Assembly (NCBI GenBank): GCA_964036155.1
Contig: OZ038422.1
Location: 4,983,201 to 5,047,200 of the forward strand
Direction: 5' to 3'
From: Diploscapter coronatus
Lineage: Eukaryota > Nematoda > Chromadorea > Rhabditida > Rhabditidae
DNA length: 64,000 nucleotides
Every line of letters starts with the position of its first letter. Positions within the stretch are counted from its first letter, which is position 1. Below the pieces are notes generated by a model. The model ran no database searches. It saw nothing but the letters and a program-made list of their open reading frames with translations, and was not told the origin of the DNA. Positions 23,991-36,927 of the stretch are shown piece by piece. Both the position numbers and the translations under genes were made by a program.

Positions 23991-26078
23991 TCAAATATTA
24001 TTCATCTTGCATAGGTAGTATCTACAGTTCGTTGGTAGGTTATAGAAATTCGAGGTAGTGGCATTATACCAAACTGTGCTCAATCTTTGATAATCGTACA
24101 TAGCCTGAAATCATCATTTTGCATCAAATCATTTTCATACTCAAATTTGCTTACCACGACTAAGTTGGAGGGATTATTCCAATTGGCAAGCCAACCAAGG
24201 TCAAAATCAACAGGTTCACCACCTTGCCAAACGTAGCTACCATCTGAAAGCATTTTTGCACAAATTTGATAGTTTCTGTGTCAAAATAATATCAAAATGG
24301 TCTTTAGAGAAATGATTCTCTTATTGACGCTTTAAGAATTCTGTAAATGCTATTTGACTACTAGCAATTACGGGTGTGAACTAAAATATCACAATCGAAG
24401 AGTAATAAAATGTCTTACAATGTTTACTAAATATCATCTAGAGTTTCTGCACAATTTCGATGTCTTTGCACTTGGATAACTTACTATTTATAATTGTTCC
24501 AATAATGTAGGTCATGTCGATTTGATCGAAACATCCAGTGCTTGCGAAGAATCCTTGAGCAAATGCTAAAATACTTGAATTCAAATTGAAGGAGTGAAAA
24601 TCAGTGATGGATGAACACTTTTTGTCAGTTTTAATTAGGAAATTTTCGAAAGCCATTTCGGCTCAAACTCCTACCCATCTCTTATGAACACATCTCACTA
24701 ACCAGAAACAAAGTCCTGTTCATCTTGGCTTCGAATTGACCCATTGCAGTTCGCATATTCAGTATTATTGACATTATAGTAGGGTTTCAGGAAATAGCAG
24801 TCATTAGTGCCGTTGAAGAATCCCCAATTTCGGGGGCAACGGTTAGACGGTGAATCGGTCGTTGATGTTTGATACCCATTGGGCGTCGGCGAAGAACTGA
24901 ATTGATTCATGAGCAACGTGGAAGAAGTGTATTGTCGATGACCGACGTATGGCGACAGGATAAATGTTGCGATACTTCGAAAATTCAAAGTGTGCATACA
25001 TATTTTCAAATAGACGCCAAAATCATTCTTTGAATTTACAAACAAAAAAGCCGTAAAGCTTCCCGCAAACAACGAGCTAATGTCATAGCTTCAAAGACAC
25101 GTCGCATCTAGTTTATCGCAATTTATCGATCAGCGACAATAAGTTGAAATTGTAAGAACTTTCAAATTTGCGAAAGGATTAGATCATAATCTTTTCCTTT
25201 AAAAATTGCAATGACAACTTTTAGGTCATTGCGATTCTCAGTTATCGTTATTTACCCTTGTCCATATGGTGGTCCAGAACAGACGAACGGAGTCTCCCAT
25301 GATCCGGGTCTAATTTTTAAGGCATTAGGAAAATAAATGCAACATTTTACCTTGTAAACCACTGACCATCGGCAACGTGCATAGAGAAGTATCTTCGATC
25401 AGAAAATGGCTCGCCTAAAACTCATTCGTCTGATAAATTTATCAAATGCAATTGTAAATCGGTGAAATATTCTATAATGGAAATTACCGACAAATGCATA
25501 CCATTAGCAATATTGCTCCAATTATAAGGTGATCCATCCGTCCACTGCCAAGTGTTATTTGGATTGTACAGACCAATCCAGAGATATTGTGCGTCGCGCA
25601 ATTCAATGGTTGAAGCGGCGTGTTCTGTAATTATTAATCATCAAAATATCTTATCCTATGCATTTCTTGACAATTACTTTGTATCCACGTATTGACGTTT
25701 GGATCGTGAATAGAAGCTAAGGAATACCCAATACTTGTACAACTCGCCAATGCATTAGTGTAGTCCATATTCTGGTCCACGAAGTGATAGCATCTGAATG
25801 AGTTCATATTTCTGAGAATACGAAATACGTAGATCAAAGATAGCTGTCAACTTTTTGATAGAAAATCATAAGGAGGTGAGAGAGGGCATTTGAGGTTACG
25901 TTTTCACAAAACAATTTACTTATTAATTTTTCAAAAATTTATCCTCTGCTGTAAAAGAATACACCCTTAAAACTCACACATTATTTATTTGGATATCCAA
26001 AGGCGCATAGCACGACTGTGATAGAACAGTTTGAATGTTAAAGCCAAAAATAATAAACGTAAGAATACCCCAAATCAT
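23991..26078 (-). CDS. Secreted two-domain C-type lectin (copy D, most divergent)
   Basis: 337 predicted residues. Exons: 26078-25978, 25793-25678, 25624-25502, 25414-25351, 25309-25256, 24974-24703, 24565-24485, 24243-24155, 24104-23991. The signal peptide is MIWGILTFIIFGFNIQTVLS. Domain 1 keeps the same architecture with different residues: CYHFVDQNMDYTNALASC, GYSLASIHDPNVNTWIQ, WQWTDGSPYNW and PFVCSGPPYG. The linker is Ser/Thr/Pro-rich. Domain 2 runs from CPRNWGFFNGTNDCYFLKP to NCRYYLCKMNNI. Linker and early domain 2 are fused in one 272-base exon where the paralogues have an intron. Not part of the inverted duplication; probably the oldest split in the cluster. Confidence 0.82.
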
Positions 26079-27809
26079 AGATTCTTTATGATTATGTTTA
26101 CAAGAAAATTCTTTGGAATATGTCAGAGAGTGAATTGGTGAAAAATAAAAATTATGGAACCTTGATTCAATCGAGCAATAAATAGTTCGTGGGTTTTATG
26201 GTCAATTTATCCATAATTCAGTAATTTTTACGACTTCCCATTTTCGGGAGTGCCTTGTTTTATTGAATGTCAATTATAGATAGAGTGGCCAAGTTTCTCA
26301 TTTTCGAGAGATCGAGAGAGAGAACACATCAAATTTTTTTACTTTTAATTACCTTTAACTACCCCGTTAATTAGTTGATAGTTTCATGAAACCAAGACAC
26401 TGATTAGGGTAATAAATGACGCCCGAAATGATGACGAGGCCGGTTGTTTTTCGAAAAGGATTTCTGAAGGCACGAACGACGTTGAATCTCGCGGTAGAAA
26501 CTTCCCCCAAAAATCCTCAAACGGATTCTCCATAGTCGATTTACTTTGTTAGCATCGACAATTTGCAATAATTCGCGCCGGGGTTAAGTTTAAAGTTTGA
26601 CATGAAAGTGTTAGCACTAAACACAGCACGCGTAGAATACGTAATGAGAAAAGGGGAAATCGATCGATAGTGATAATAATCTATTTTACTATCACCCAGG
26701 CATCATTTGGCACCATTTTGAGAAAGTTTCACGCCTAATTAGGTTAATTGGTGTAAACTCTGCAGTTTTCTTGCCGGAAAAATTTGGGAAGGCCACTGCA
26801 GGAACGAGTTGTTGCACAAAAATGGCTATAGCTTTTGATAGGATGGACCGTTTTTGAAAATCTAAAAAGTTTTGAGTTATTCATGACCCCAAACATCACC
26901 TTGATATCAAATCTACCCAATTCAGCATATTTTGAAAAAAAAAAACCGCCTGGCCTCTCTATTTATAAGAAATTGACTATTGCACAATGATAAGAAAATA
27001 GCTCTATTAAACATATCGGAGTAAGATCTCATAATCAAGTGCACAAAAATATAATAACAAAACCTGCGCGTATATTCATCAGCCAATTACGAGCTGTAAA
27101 AGGGGAATTCATATTTATTTCGAAAGAAGGGTCTTGAACATTGCAATAATTTATTCTTTCAAAATTGAGAATGTAATTAGAGTTGTAACACAAATGAGAA
27201 ATTTTGTAACAAAATGACAAGTAGAAACATTTATAACGCGCTGAAAAAGAAAATACCTTTTATCTTACAAATCTACTCATTCCACTGTTTCGCTACATAT
27301 CTTTTTATTTGTGTTAGAAATCTGCTAATACCCCAAAATTGAAGAGACCTTCATCAGATCGCCTTATCCACCAAACTATCACATATACTACAAATCATCG
27401 TGCAATTGTGAGATGGTCGCTTGATCTTTATTTGTTGGATAGAACGTCGTAAAACGATAGCATACTTTAGCTTCTAAATATGTAGGATAAATAGCAAAAT
27501 TTCAGAGATGATACCAATCTAAATGCCATATTTACAGTGCTAAGAAGCACTTTCGTCAGACGAAAAAAATACGGGGGTAGGTCGCAATGGGAATTGACAA
27601 ATTTTACATAAATTTCGTCAGCGCAGTGCTTTGACGATAGTCCTCTCTGGGACTGGTTATAGGTAGGGTCCCCAAGTGGATATGCCAAGTCTCATACTTG
27701 GATAAATTTTTACACATAAAAGATGACTTGGGTTGTAAATAAGAAGAATTTTGTAAAGAAAAATTCCTTGACCGAAAAAATCCGTCACTCAAAATGAGCA
27801 TTTTCGCAA
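26079..27809. other. Spacer between lectin gene D and the right duplication arm
   Basis: No gene is supported. 26400-26660 is less AT-rich with short open segments but no consistent splice structure. 26740-26960 and 27540-27800 have the low-complexity, GTTTTTGAAA-rich look of decayed transposon DNA. Confidence 0.4.
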
Positions 27810-28275
27810 GCGAATTTATGCTTGTGTGGCTATTTTCTCCTGATTTTAGGCACAGAGCTATTTTATCAAGTTTATCGTCGATCTAGGCCAGGCCTTTTAT
27901 GACATATTAGGTTTTGAGAGCACTTCCTTCCCAAATTTTTGATTTCAAACCACCGTGTTTCTATCACAAATGCATTTTTGAAGAGGGAGGGGGGTTAGGG
28001 CTCGATGTAAATGTCATGCGCTATTCTATTTCAATTATGCCATAAAGTTTATCTGTTTTATAGCCAATGCTATAAATTGACGTTCACTTCCAGAGAAGTT
28101 CCATTCCCAAACTTTATTTGCATCCTTCCAACTTATCACCAAATCAAATCATTTCGAACTAAAATACTCATTTTTACGACCTTAAAGGACGTTATTCTTT
28201 CGAAGGATTCGATAAAATTGCTTCTACGTTCATATTTTATTATCACATCACTGAATTGCAAAAGTTCGAGAAACT

Positions 28276-30909
28276 ATGAAGCAATATTCAATTCTGCTCT
28301 TCTCTATATTCCTCGTTCAAATTGCTGTATGCTCGGAAGATGCATCAACTCCATGTCGAGATCATGAAATTTATGATTTGAAAAAGTAAGTTGTTTCGAA
28401 TTTCTTATATAGAAAGTATAGGTATCGTTTCTATTGAAAAATATCGTTCTACACTCAATAACTTTGAGAAGAATTTTGATTTTGAATATTCTATTTTTTA
28501 TTTCCCTTCTCCTCTGCATAACTAAACGAGAGTAAACACATTTGAAAAATCAAAAGTATTATTTTTATGTTTGAGAACATAATCGATATCACAAAACTGA
28601 AAATTCAGTCCTTTCTTTCCTCGAAACCATTACCGAAACTCTCTTTCTCAGACTTCCTCTTGTGGTTTTGAAATTATTCATTCTCAGAAAATGCAGTTTA
28701 GATGTTATCGTTTCTTCAATGATCCTTCCGATTTCTTCACAGCGGATAGTTACTGTAGAATGTATGGATACACTTTGGCCTCAATCCACAGCATGTTCGA
28801 GAACAACTTCATTCAAAGTCAGTATTATTCAAAATTTACTAGATTCTTAGTCTCAATTTAGAATTTGAAAACTCGGATTCCAAGAAATTTTCCTTTATTT
28901 AGAACCAGATTATTTTTCAACGCCCAACCTGATTCTATTGTCATTATATTTAGTTCTATCCTAGAAATTTCAGAAGAAGCAGGAATCTCCTTGAGTATGA
29001 CATATCAATCGTTCTTCATCGGTCTCTATTCTTCTTCCATGAAAACAGAGAATTACAACTGGACTTGGACGGACGAAACTCCCTACGATTTCTGGAACTG
29101 GCTGTCAGGTGAAGATACATTTTGTAGCGTGATTATTTTAAAGGATATTTCTTTCGAAATCAGAATCTTTATCTGTCACAGCCTGGCTATAAACTACTAA
29201 CTTCCGTAATAAAATCAAGTTTATAGATTTATAAATGAAAATGGTAAAATTCGAAAAATCAATTGATAAAGGAAAAAAAGTAACCTATCAATGAAAGTTC
29301 TCGAGTCCAGGATATGCTGCTAAATTTGTGAGTGTGATCGTCAAGCCTCTCTTTGAGGAAAAATGCAAGACGTAAAAAGTAATCGGGAAATTGAACGATG
29401 GCTATATGCTTCAAGATAATCAATAAAAATGGTTCAATTATTTAGGCGATCCCATGGGCACCAAATGGTGCGCAGCGATGCGAATTTCAGATGGAAAATG
29501 GCATAACGTTCCGTGCGAGTCTAAACTTCCCTTCGTTTGTAGTGCACCTCCAGGTTCTTTATTCTCAAATGTTCAACATTTTTAGATAAAAATTAAAAAT
29601 AACATAATGATTTTCTGCAATTTAGGAAATCCCGGAAACATTACTACGAATCCTCCTGCTACGACTCAGCCCAGGTTCGTTATAAATTGAAATTTTAAAA
29701 TCGATTTATCCAAATTAGCTCAATAACAACACCAGCACCTTTAATCACAACAACCGAGAAGCACAACTGTCCGAGAAATTGGGGCTTCTTCCCGACCACA
29801 TACGATTGCTACCTTCTGAAGCCGGTAAGTTTACCACTGAAGTAGTGGTGATCTAAAAACTCAATAATTTTCAATTCTATGAAAATTTTCGAAAATTGAA
29901 GATGCATCTGCATCAGGCTGACTTTCAGTTAGATCGGGCGTTCTGGAATTGTCGCAACGACGCAACGACGCAACATGGCGAAATAGTGTATAAAAGCGAG
30001 AGAGCATTCTTTACCCTCTCCTATCCCTGCATACTATTTCGCCTCGTTGCGTCGTTGCGACAATTCCAAAACGTCGTTAGATCGCTATAGATAGAGGCTC
30101 GACGATTTTTCAAAATCACAATCCTAAATTCAAGGATTCATGATAAAAATTTAGTATTATGCATTCAATAATCCTGACAACCAATACTGTAACGGCACGA
30201 TTCGATCTTATGGGGAGGATGGTTATGTCCGAGGTTAGACTTTCTTATTGTCATCAAATATCCAGGAAATTGTAGATTTCGCTGCTGGGTTCTTTGCTGG
30301 ACTACAGGTCTGTTTCACTGGGTCTACTGACAATGAAATGTACCTGATTGGAGAGGCTGGAATTATTGGTTTGACTTGAAAAATGAAACTGAGATAGATA
30401 AATAATGCATTTGAGGAGGATTTCCAATGTGGAGAGATGGCGAACCAATGGACTATCAACCAACTGGATGTAGTCCACCCAATCTGCCATACAACGATTA
30501 CGTTCCAGTTATCGTAAGTTGATATTTGATTTTAAATTTATTCATATCGAATATCAAAAGTTAAATGATGTTTTTTCACACAAATTCACCAAACTCTAGC
30601 CAGTGAATCATATTTCCTTCAAGTGCACAAATGAAGGACTTTCCAATTCTAAATTTATTCTTGGATTCTTGGTTTTTGTTAAAAGTTTTGGAATATCGTG
30701 CGCGTTGACTTTAGAAGCTATTATAGAGTTATATTAATTTTGTTGGCTTATAATTTTTTTGTTAATTTTGACTAAAAATGATATTTTTATTTCAGGGAGT
30801 GGTTGACTACCTAACTCAGAAAGTCTGTTGGTTTGCGATCAATGATACGATTTATTCGACTCTCCCTTCCAACTGTCAATACTTCTTGTGTAAAATGGAC
30901 GGGCACTGA
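28276..30909 (+). CDS. Secreted two-domain C-type lectin (copy C)
   Basis: 335 predicted residues; the mirror-image paralogue of copy A. Exons: 28276-28385, 28702-28817, 28974-29108, 29446-29553, 29626-29674, 29719-29824, 30155-30233, 30276-30368, 30416-30513, 30796-30909. The signal peptide is MKQYSILLFSIFLVQIAVC. Domain 1 has CYRFFNDPSDFFTADSYC, GYTLASIHSMFENNFIQ, WTWTDETPYDFWNW and PFVCSAPPG. The Thr/Pro linker is followed by domain 2, from CPRNWGFFPTTYDCYLLKP to CQYFLCKMDGH. Relative to copy A, exon 3 has two extra codons and exon 6 one. The intron 29825-30154 carries a MITE absent from copy A. All phases close and no frame break is seen, so both copies look functional. Confidence 0.88.
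29941..30071. mobile_element. GCGAAATAG-family MITE, copy 1
   Basis: The outer arms TGGAATTGTCGCAACGACGC and GCGTCGTTGCGACAATTCCA are exact inverses. Inner blocks GGCGAAATAGTGTATAAAAG and CATACTATTTCGCC are also inverted. It interrupts the intron of lectin gene C at a site where copy A has none, so it inserted after the duplication (or was lost from A). Confidence 0.8.
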
Positions 30910-31040
30910 TTTTTATGATCAAATATGTTTATTCATGATAAAAGATAATATTTTATTTAAAATACCGATATAAGCACGCTAATCAAACTTAACTATGGCA
31001 TGATGAGGAGAATAGATAATGTTGTAAAAATATGCGATCA

Positions 31041-31694
31041 AACCAGGTTAAATTTGGTACTACTCGATTGCTCGAATAATCCTGAGTGATTTTGTGTGAA
31101 GTCAGTTACCCCAAAAAATTGAATTTCAGAGTAATCGTTTGAGATGATAGTCAAAATTTCATATATCGATCAATCTTCTATTCGTCCTTGATTTAGCTCA
31201 CTTTTCGATTTTATACAAAATTAGTATGTTACAGTTCATAAAATGGACGAAAGTGGCTTTTTCGTCCAATAAACTTTGAAAATTTGACAAAATAACCATC
31301 ATATAATCAATAAGTTTTATAATTTTCGAGGCTTTTTTTTTCAAAAATCTAACTATTCTATCGTATGTTTTGAAATAGATCGAAAAACATCGGCCTAGAA
31401 TGATATTAAATCAAACGGAAAGGAAGGAAGAAGAATGATGGTTTTCCATGAAATAAATGATAAAGCAAAACAAAAATCATATTAAAACATCGAATGCTAT
31501 TCAATAAGCCCGAGAGTGAGATTTACAAATTTTGAAGTTATCACCACGAGTTAACGGGGATTTTTAAATCCTTACTCTTGTAACTATAAAAGGATGAAAA
31601 AAATCGAATTTTAGACTAAATTTAGCTTACCACGCATAAAAATAAGCCTATAAACCTTCAAACAAATATAATCTATTTTTATAACGATTTATTA
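31041..31694. other. Intergenic DNA right of the duplication
   Basis: AT-rich; no coding or RNA signal seen. Confidence 0.4.
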
Positions 31695-32160
31695 TCAATT
31701 CTGAACAACAAAACAAAATTGAGCGATAATATGATGATTAAGCCGTTTGCCAATTAAAAATTGCCAAAACGGGGACAAACATTTCCGTGCTAGATTATCT
31801 TTAGGCAAATTTTTTTTATGAAAAGCAGAGTAGCAGTTGCAAGCAAATAGATTTAATAAATTATGATTATGAATCGCTATGTATGTAGATAAGCAACATT
31901 TTCGGTAAATATAGACTACAAATAATAACCCAAGCACAACTATAATGGTGATAAGCAATGTGAATGGATAAATGTTTCCCAAATTGCATCAGCCACGGCA
32001 TTAATCCCACTTAATAGCGTTGTTAGAAGCCTCCTATTAATGTGGTTTTGTACTTTTTCCTGGTCTTTGCGGATACGATCCTGTTCCTCAACGTATTCCG
32101 TGTCGAGCTTGGCGAGTTTTTTCAACTCAACAGGATCGAATTCGAACTAAATTTAAAAAA
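31695..32160 (-). pseudogene. Two abutting reading frames: helical segment and membrane anchor
   Basis: On the minus strand, 32160-31940 is open from an acceptor-like TTTAG and encodes a charged helical segment (KLDTEYVEEQDRIRKDQEKV). It ends in an amphipathic stretch before an early stop. In the next frame, overlapping near 31980, comes a strong hydrophobic segment (TLLITIIVVLGLLFVVYIY) followed by a basic, Cys-containing tail to 31695. A membrane-protein C-terminus with a frame break is one reading; an unrecognised splice is another. An envelope-like origin from an old element is possible but not shown. No homologue recognised. Confidence 0.3.
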
Positions 32161-33979
32161 ATCTCAATTTTGTTTGGCTTATATTCAGATTCGAATAACG
32201 TAAAACTTCTAATTTAAATTACAATGAAATTTAAGCTCCCTTAACGAATATATGTATAAATTCTTAGCCGGGTTCGTTCAGTATAAGCAAATGAACCCAG
32301 GGATTACCCCAAAATTTAGGCCATATGCAAGGCGTTTGGCCGCTACTGTATATAGAGGTAATTAATTAGAATTCACTCAAACACAAAACTTACTTGTTTA
32401 AAAATAGATCCAGTATTCATCTTCGCAAAAAGTAGTTTTTATCCAAAATACGACGATTTAGACATCGAGATTTGTCCAATTTAGGCGGACAATAGAGTTG
32501 AGATACGATATCTGAAATTTAAAAAAAAAAAAAAAAAAAAAAAGAATAAAAATGATGACAAGGATTGATGGGAAACGGCTGTATTATACGATTTGGACGA
32601 TATTCGAAAGAAAATGCCAAATGTTTTGATTCATCATCGAAATAGCAAGGGAAAAGATGCAGAATGAATACAAAAACAACGTGAACTGCATACTCGAGTA
32701 GAAGGTAGTCTCAAAAAAGTCAGAAAGCAAAAGTTGAAATCCCATTGTACAAGATTTTAGCCAGAAAGCTCTCTATTCTACACTATTTTCACTTTAAGAT
32801 GTCTAATATGTATTTAGATGTGATGCAAGAAAAAACAGCATGATTTAAAACTATCATGAATTATGAATCGGCCCTGTGAACAATGAAATGATGAATTTGT
32901 TCAACACCTGAAAGCAAATAGAATCTAATCGATAAATAAAATATAATTTTTTCGATTTAATACTGTTTGGAAATTTCGCCGAAAATTTTATTCTCAAAAT
33001 TATAATAATATTTTGACAAGTGGCCAAGGTGATAAGTCCAAGATGAGAAACGTTAGGTTTTTCTCGATGAAATGCGCTAAACTGCATAATTATTTACCAT
33101 TCGTCCAATGGCTATTATCGGTTGTTTTTATTATTTTCTTCAAAATTAAGTATAATTGTTAAAAAGAAATTTTGTTCAGCTTTTCTCCAACTTATTTAAC
33201 GAATTATGAAATACCATTTTCATGCATCACCATCAAACGATGAGTATTATTTCAGACAGAACCAAAATATGAAAGCCGTTAAAAATTTCCTGCGGAAGTG
33301 TTCGTCAATCTTTCCGATGAGTCAAAAAAGATATTTTTAAAGGCAAAATTTGCCAGCGTTCGATTTTTATTCGCCGCGTTAGTAACATCACGTCAAAATG
33401 TCTGGAGTTATTTATCACGACGAACGGGGAAAAAGATGCGAAATTTACGAGCTGAAATGTAGCTTGCAAGTATTCGTCAGCAATTGCTATATCATGAAAA
33501 CGATGAGTTGGAAAATAACGGTTAAATGATATGTTTGGGTCATTGAAAATGACAATACGAATTTTAGCAGCGTTGAAGGATGCCGAAAAGACAGCGGCTA
33601 GTATCATTCAAAATCATTTTATCCATGTTTTGCTAGCCGTCTGCTACATCTTATAAGCGTGCTTCACGAGTTTTAGGCGTAAAAATGATCCAATTCGTTT
33701 ATGAGCTTGTTCTGATAGTTCATTTGAATTTTTATACATAATTTTTATATTGATGTTAGTTAGAGCTTTATGTGAGACCTATCAATTCACTATCTATCAG
33801 CTATGATAAGTTATTCATAAACAATAAATGAGATTAGTGACTTTGATAACAAGCCATTGAAGACTCATGTTAGCAAGATCATTTGAGCACCACGTCATTT
33901 TGCATATAAAACCCTGCAAACTGATACCACTACGAAATTCTCCATCTAATTACAGTCTTCATTTAGACTTTTTCAGATT
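32161..33979. other. Region with short open segments on both strands, no resolved gene
   Basis: A run of A residues lies at 32520-32543. On the plus strand, 32276-32358 and 32409-32484 are open with splice-like borders (DPVFIFAKSSFYPKYDDLDI in the second). The minus strand across the same DNA is also partly open. 33305-33607 has a 100-codon minus-strand open frame, and the opposite strand has MSGVIYHDERGKRCEIYELK from 33399. None could be joined into a convincing model. TATA-like ATATAAAACC at 33904 may belong to the MACPF gene downstream. Confidence 0.35.
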
Positions 33980-36700
33980 ATGGTAATTACTTGGAAATCT
34001 TTCCTGCTCATTTGTTGCCTTGCTATTCTATCAGTTGATTCTAGGAAACGTCGTACTGCTCAAGGTAGTTATGAGTGAAATACAAAAATATATCGTTTAA
34101 ATGCAGATTGCAATTCTCCAGAATCACATCACAAATCCATATCTGGTTTCGTCGGGTACGGGTGGGATGCACTGCAGAGCAAGCACACCTATCCGATTCT
34201 GAGTCTCAACTTTTCTCTTTGCCAAAAGACCGGTGACGGCAAATACCTCGTTCCACACGGAGTTAGAGCAGCCAAAATCGAATCCCAATACGTGCAGAAA
34301 AGAACGAGCGAATTCGATAACCTGAACACAGTGCTGCAGGATCGTCAGAACTCCATCGCTCCCGGAATCGACATTCCCGTCCTCGGTCCAATTTCCATCG
34401 GTGGCTCGTTCAGCACCAGCTTTATCGACATCAAACAGAACATGACACATCTCAAGACTGATCTCAAATCGTTCAAATTCATTCGTGAATCCTACGAGTT
34501 GGCCGTGATGGATGGAGAAGTTCCGATATTGAACGCATTCAGTGAGAACATCCTGGAGATTGCCGAAGCCATCAGCAGCAATCTATCGCTGAAAGCAGAT
34601 TATTTGACACAGAAAATGGTGAAGCAGTACGGAACGCATGTTATCACAAAGGCAACCCTGGGAGCGATGCTCGAAAGACTGGACTACACCAAGCTGAGCG
34701 AGGAGAACACGAACACGACTGATGAAGTTGATGCGGGCGTAAAGCTGAAGCTCGGAGTTGTGGTGCCGATGGTCGATGAAGTTGGTCTTGAGCTGGGACT
34801 TGGCAGAAAGGGGTTGGACGGGACGTTTGGAAAGAGCTTAAATGAGACGAAGACTCATGATGAAATACGCATTGGGACGTTCACATTCAAGGAGCAAGTG
34901 AAGAACGAATTGGTAAGAAAATCCGTTTCCATCATCATAAGTTTTATAATTGCGAGATTATTTTTGTGCGTCTTCTCGATTTTTGTTTAAAATTTTATCA
35001 CTATCTACTTCCTCTTCTTTTAAGATAGAAATGAAACTCATGTACCGCTAGCGTTTCAACTACTAGATAAGTAGGTTCACAAACAGACTCTGACTAATTC
35101 AGTATCATAAGAATAATATATTTGCAAAAATAACTAAATTTAATTTTAGTACGACTTTGACGTACAAGAAGTTGCTGGGTTACGCTACAACGTGAAGTCG
35201 CTCTCGGAAATTATCACCAGAAGCGCATTTCCGTCATTGGATGCTGCTACTATTGAAGAAATCCGTGAAAATCTGAATAATGCAGTTGCTGCCTATTATA
35301 ACGCCAACACGATCAGCGGTTGCATGAATCCAAAAGCTACCAACTTCAATTTCCAGGTGAAGCCTTTATAAATTTGAGACTTTTGCCGAAATAATTATGC
35401 ATCCCTTATCTCATTTTATTCATGCAAGCCACGAATTTGATATTTTCATTCAAAATAGTCATTTTCTTATGATATCATTTTTGTTTTCTAACATTTTTGT
35501 GTAAAATTTGAGACCCTGACGAATATCTTCACTATAGAATAGTTGATAACCGTCAATAATGTCTTTACAACATACGCATTTTAGGCGAACCTTGAAGATG
35601 GAAGCTGTAAATTTCCTGCTAAGCCGCCTCTTTTTGGTGGTTTCTATCGGGAGTGCTCATACGAAGGAGGTCGAGAGAAAATTAACACATGGCAAGAAAA
35701 AGCACTGCTCAGGGTGCAGGGATTGTTTGTAAAGACTGGAAAGGAGAGATGTAATCATTACCAAATCCATCACATGGTCACCAAGCAATTCTCGTGTCCA
35801 CAGGGGTTCAACGCCATTCTGCTTCACTCGCACATATTCGTGCACAAGGTCGACAGTTACTCGCAGACAGACGACGGCGACGATCCTATCATTCAAGAGT
35901 CTCGATACAGGCTGAACACGTATTGGTGCCAGAGAGATGCAAGCAGCCCTTCTGCTTTCGATGCGAATCGAATACTCTTTGGAGGATTCTACAGAATTCC
36001 TGGAATCGATCCGCTGAGTGACAAAGGAAACAGTAAGATTTTTCTGCTAACTAGAGAGTAAAAATCCTGTTTTAATTTAGTCAAAAATGAATACGAGAGA
36101 AAAAAGCGAAATTTTAATTCAACAGCTAAAATTGACCTTAATTAGAGATGAAATTAGAAATGTTTTGAAAATTCAGAGAGAAAAACGTGACGCTTCAAAA
36201 ATTACGCCATAATAGTCGAGCATAGTTGGAATAAAATGGCTAAAATCTTAATTCCAACTCATTCCTGAATACACTAAAAAACCTTTTCTCCAGGTATGAT
36301 GCATTCCGAGTATCGTTGCCCCCGTCACTTCAAGTCGTTCCATTTTCTTGGAGACACATTCATTTGCATCAGTCCGAACTATCGCAACGAGCAGATCCTC
36401 GAAGTGGAATTGGGTGGAATCTATTCTTGCCAGTCCTCTTTGGGTGACCAGATTTGTCCGTTCGGGTATGAGTCCAAATTTCTGGTTGCAATCGATGACT
36501 GTAAAATCCACAACTGTACATTAATCAACAGCACGAACATTGATTTGAGCCCTCCGAAAATCAAACTTCCTCCATATTTCCAATATGATCTCTCCATGCC
36601 GCTTGAGAAGAAAGATAATTTATTCTATTACTTCATCACCATACTCATCTTCCTAACTATCTGCTTCATTCTAGTAAATATCTTTAACTGTGCAAAATAA
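33980..36700 (+). CDS. Perforin-2/MPEG1-like MACPF membrane protein
   Basis: Predicted type I membrane protein of 650 residues with a membrane-attack-complex/perforin domain. MPEG1 proteins form pores in phagosomes against microbes in other animals. Exons: 33980-34064, 34107-34912, 35150-35356, 35585-36032, 36294-36700; all phases close. The signal peptide is SFLLICCLAILSV. The MACPF signature is YGTHVITKATLGAML in exon 2, with the upstream GPISIGGSFS strand region and a Gly-rich hairpin segment (VGLELGLGRKGL). The C-terminal half has the Cys-rich region typical of the MPEG1 P2 domain (FGGFYRECSYEGG, CPQGFNAILLHSHI). A single membrane helix, YYFITILIFLTICFILVNIF, is followed by a very short tail. 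MPEG1's usual longer cytosolic tail is missing. The fold is certain; the MPEG1 subfamily is likely. Confidence 0.85.
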
Positions 36701-36927
36701 CTATCTGTTCTGTAAAGCTATAATTCAAACAATACCGGCTGAAATTATTTTTGAATGTTGTCAAAATCTTTTGAATCATAAATCCCATTTTTATTATTTA
36801 CCAGTACAATATGAATTCCTCTGTATATTTCCCAACGAATATGATTTTCAATAAACCAATTTCCTAAAAATCGAACATTTATTTATTTGAATAATTTTAA
36901 CAATAAATTCAAAGACATTCCAAGGGA

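Larger units (their letters stand above)
27810..31040. repeat. Right arm of the 3-kb inverted segmental duplication
   Basis: Inverted counterpart of 16830-19870. It differs by small indels, a GCGAAATAG-family insertion at 29941-30071, and changes in the lectin exons. Upstream similarity reaches at least CTTTTATGACATATTAGGTT near 27893. Confidence 0.85.

Noticed and set aside
16972..30909. Idea that lectin copy A or C is a pseudogene of the other
   Set aside because: All splice sites, phases, signal peptides and stops are intact in both.
34124..34450. 108-codon minus-strand frame
   Set aside because: Antisense shadow of the large MACPF exon.
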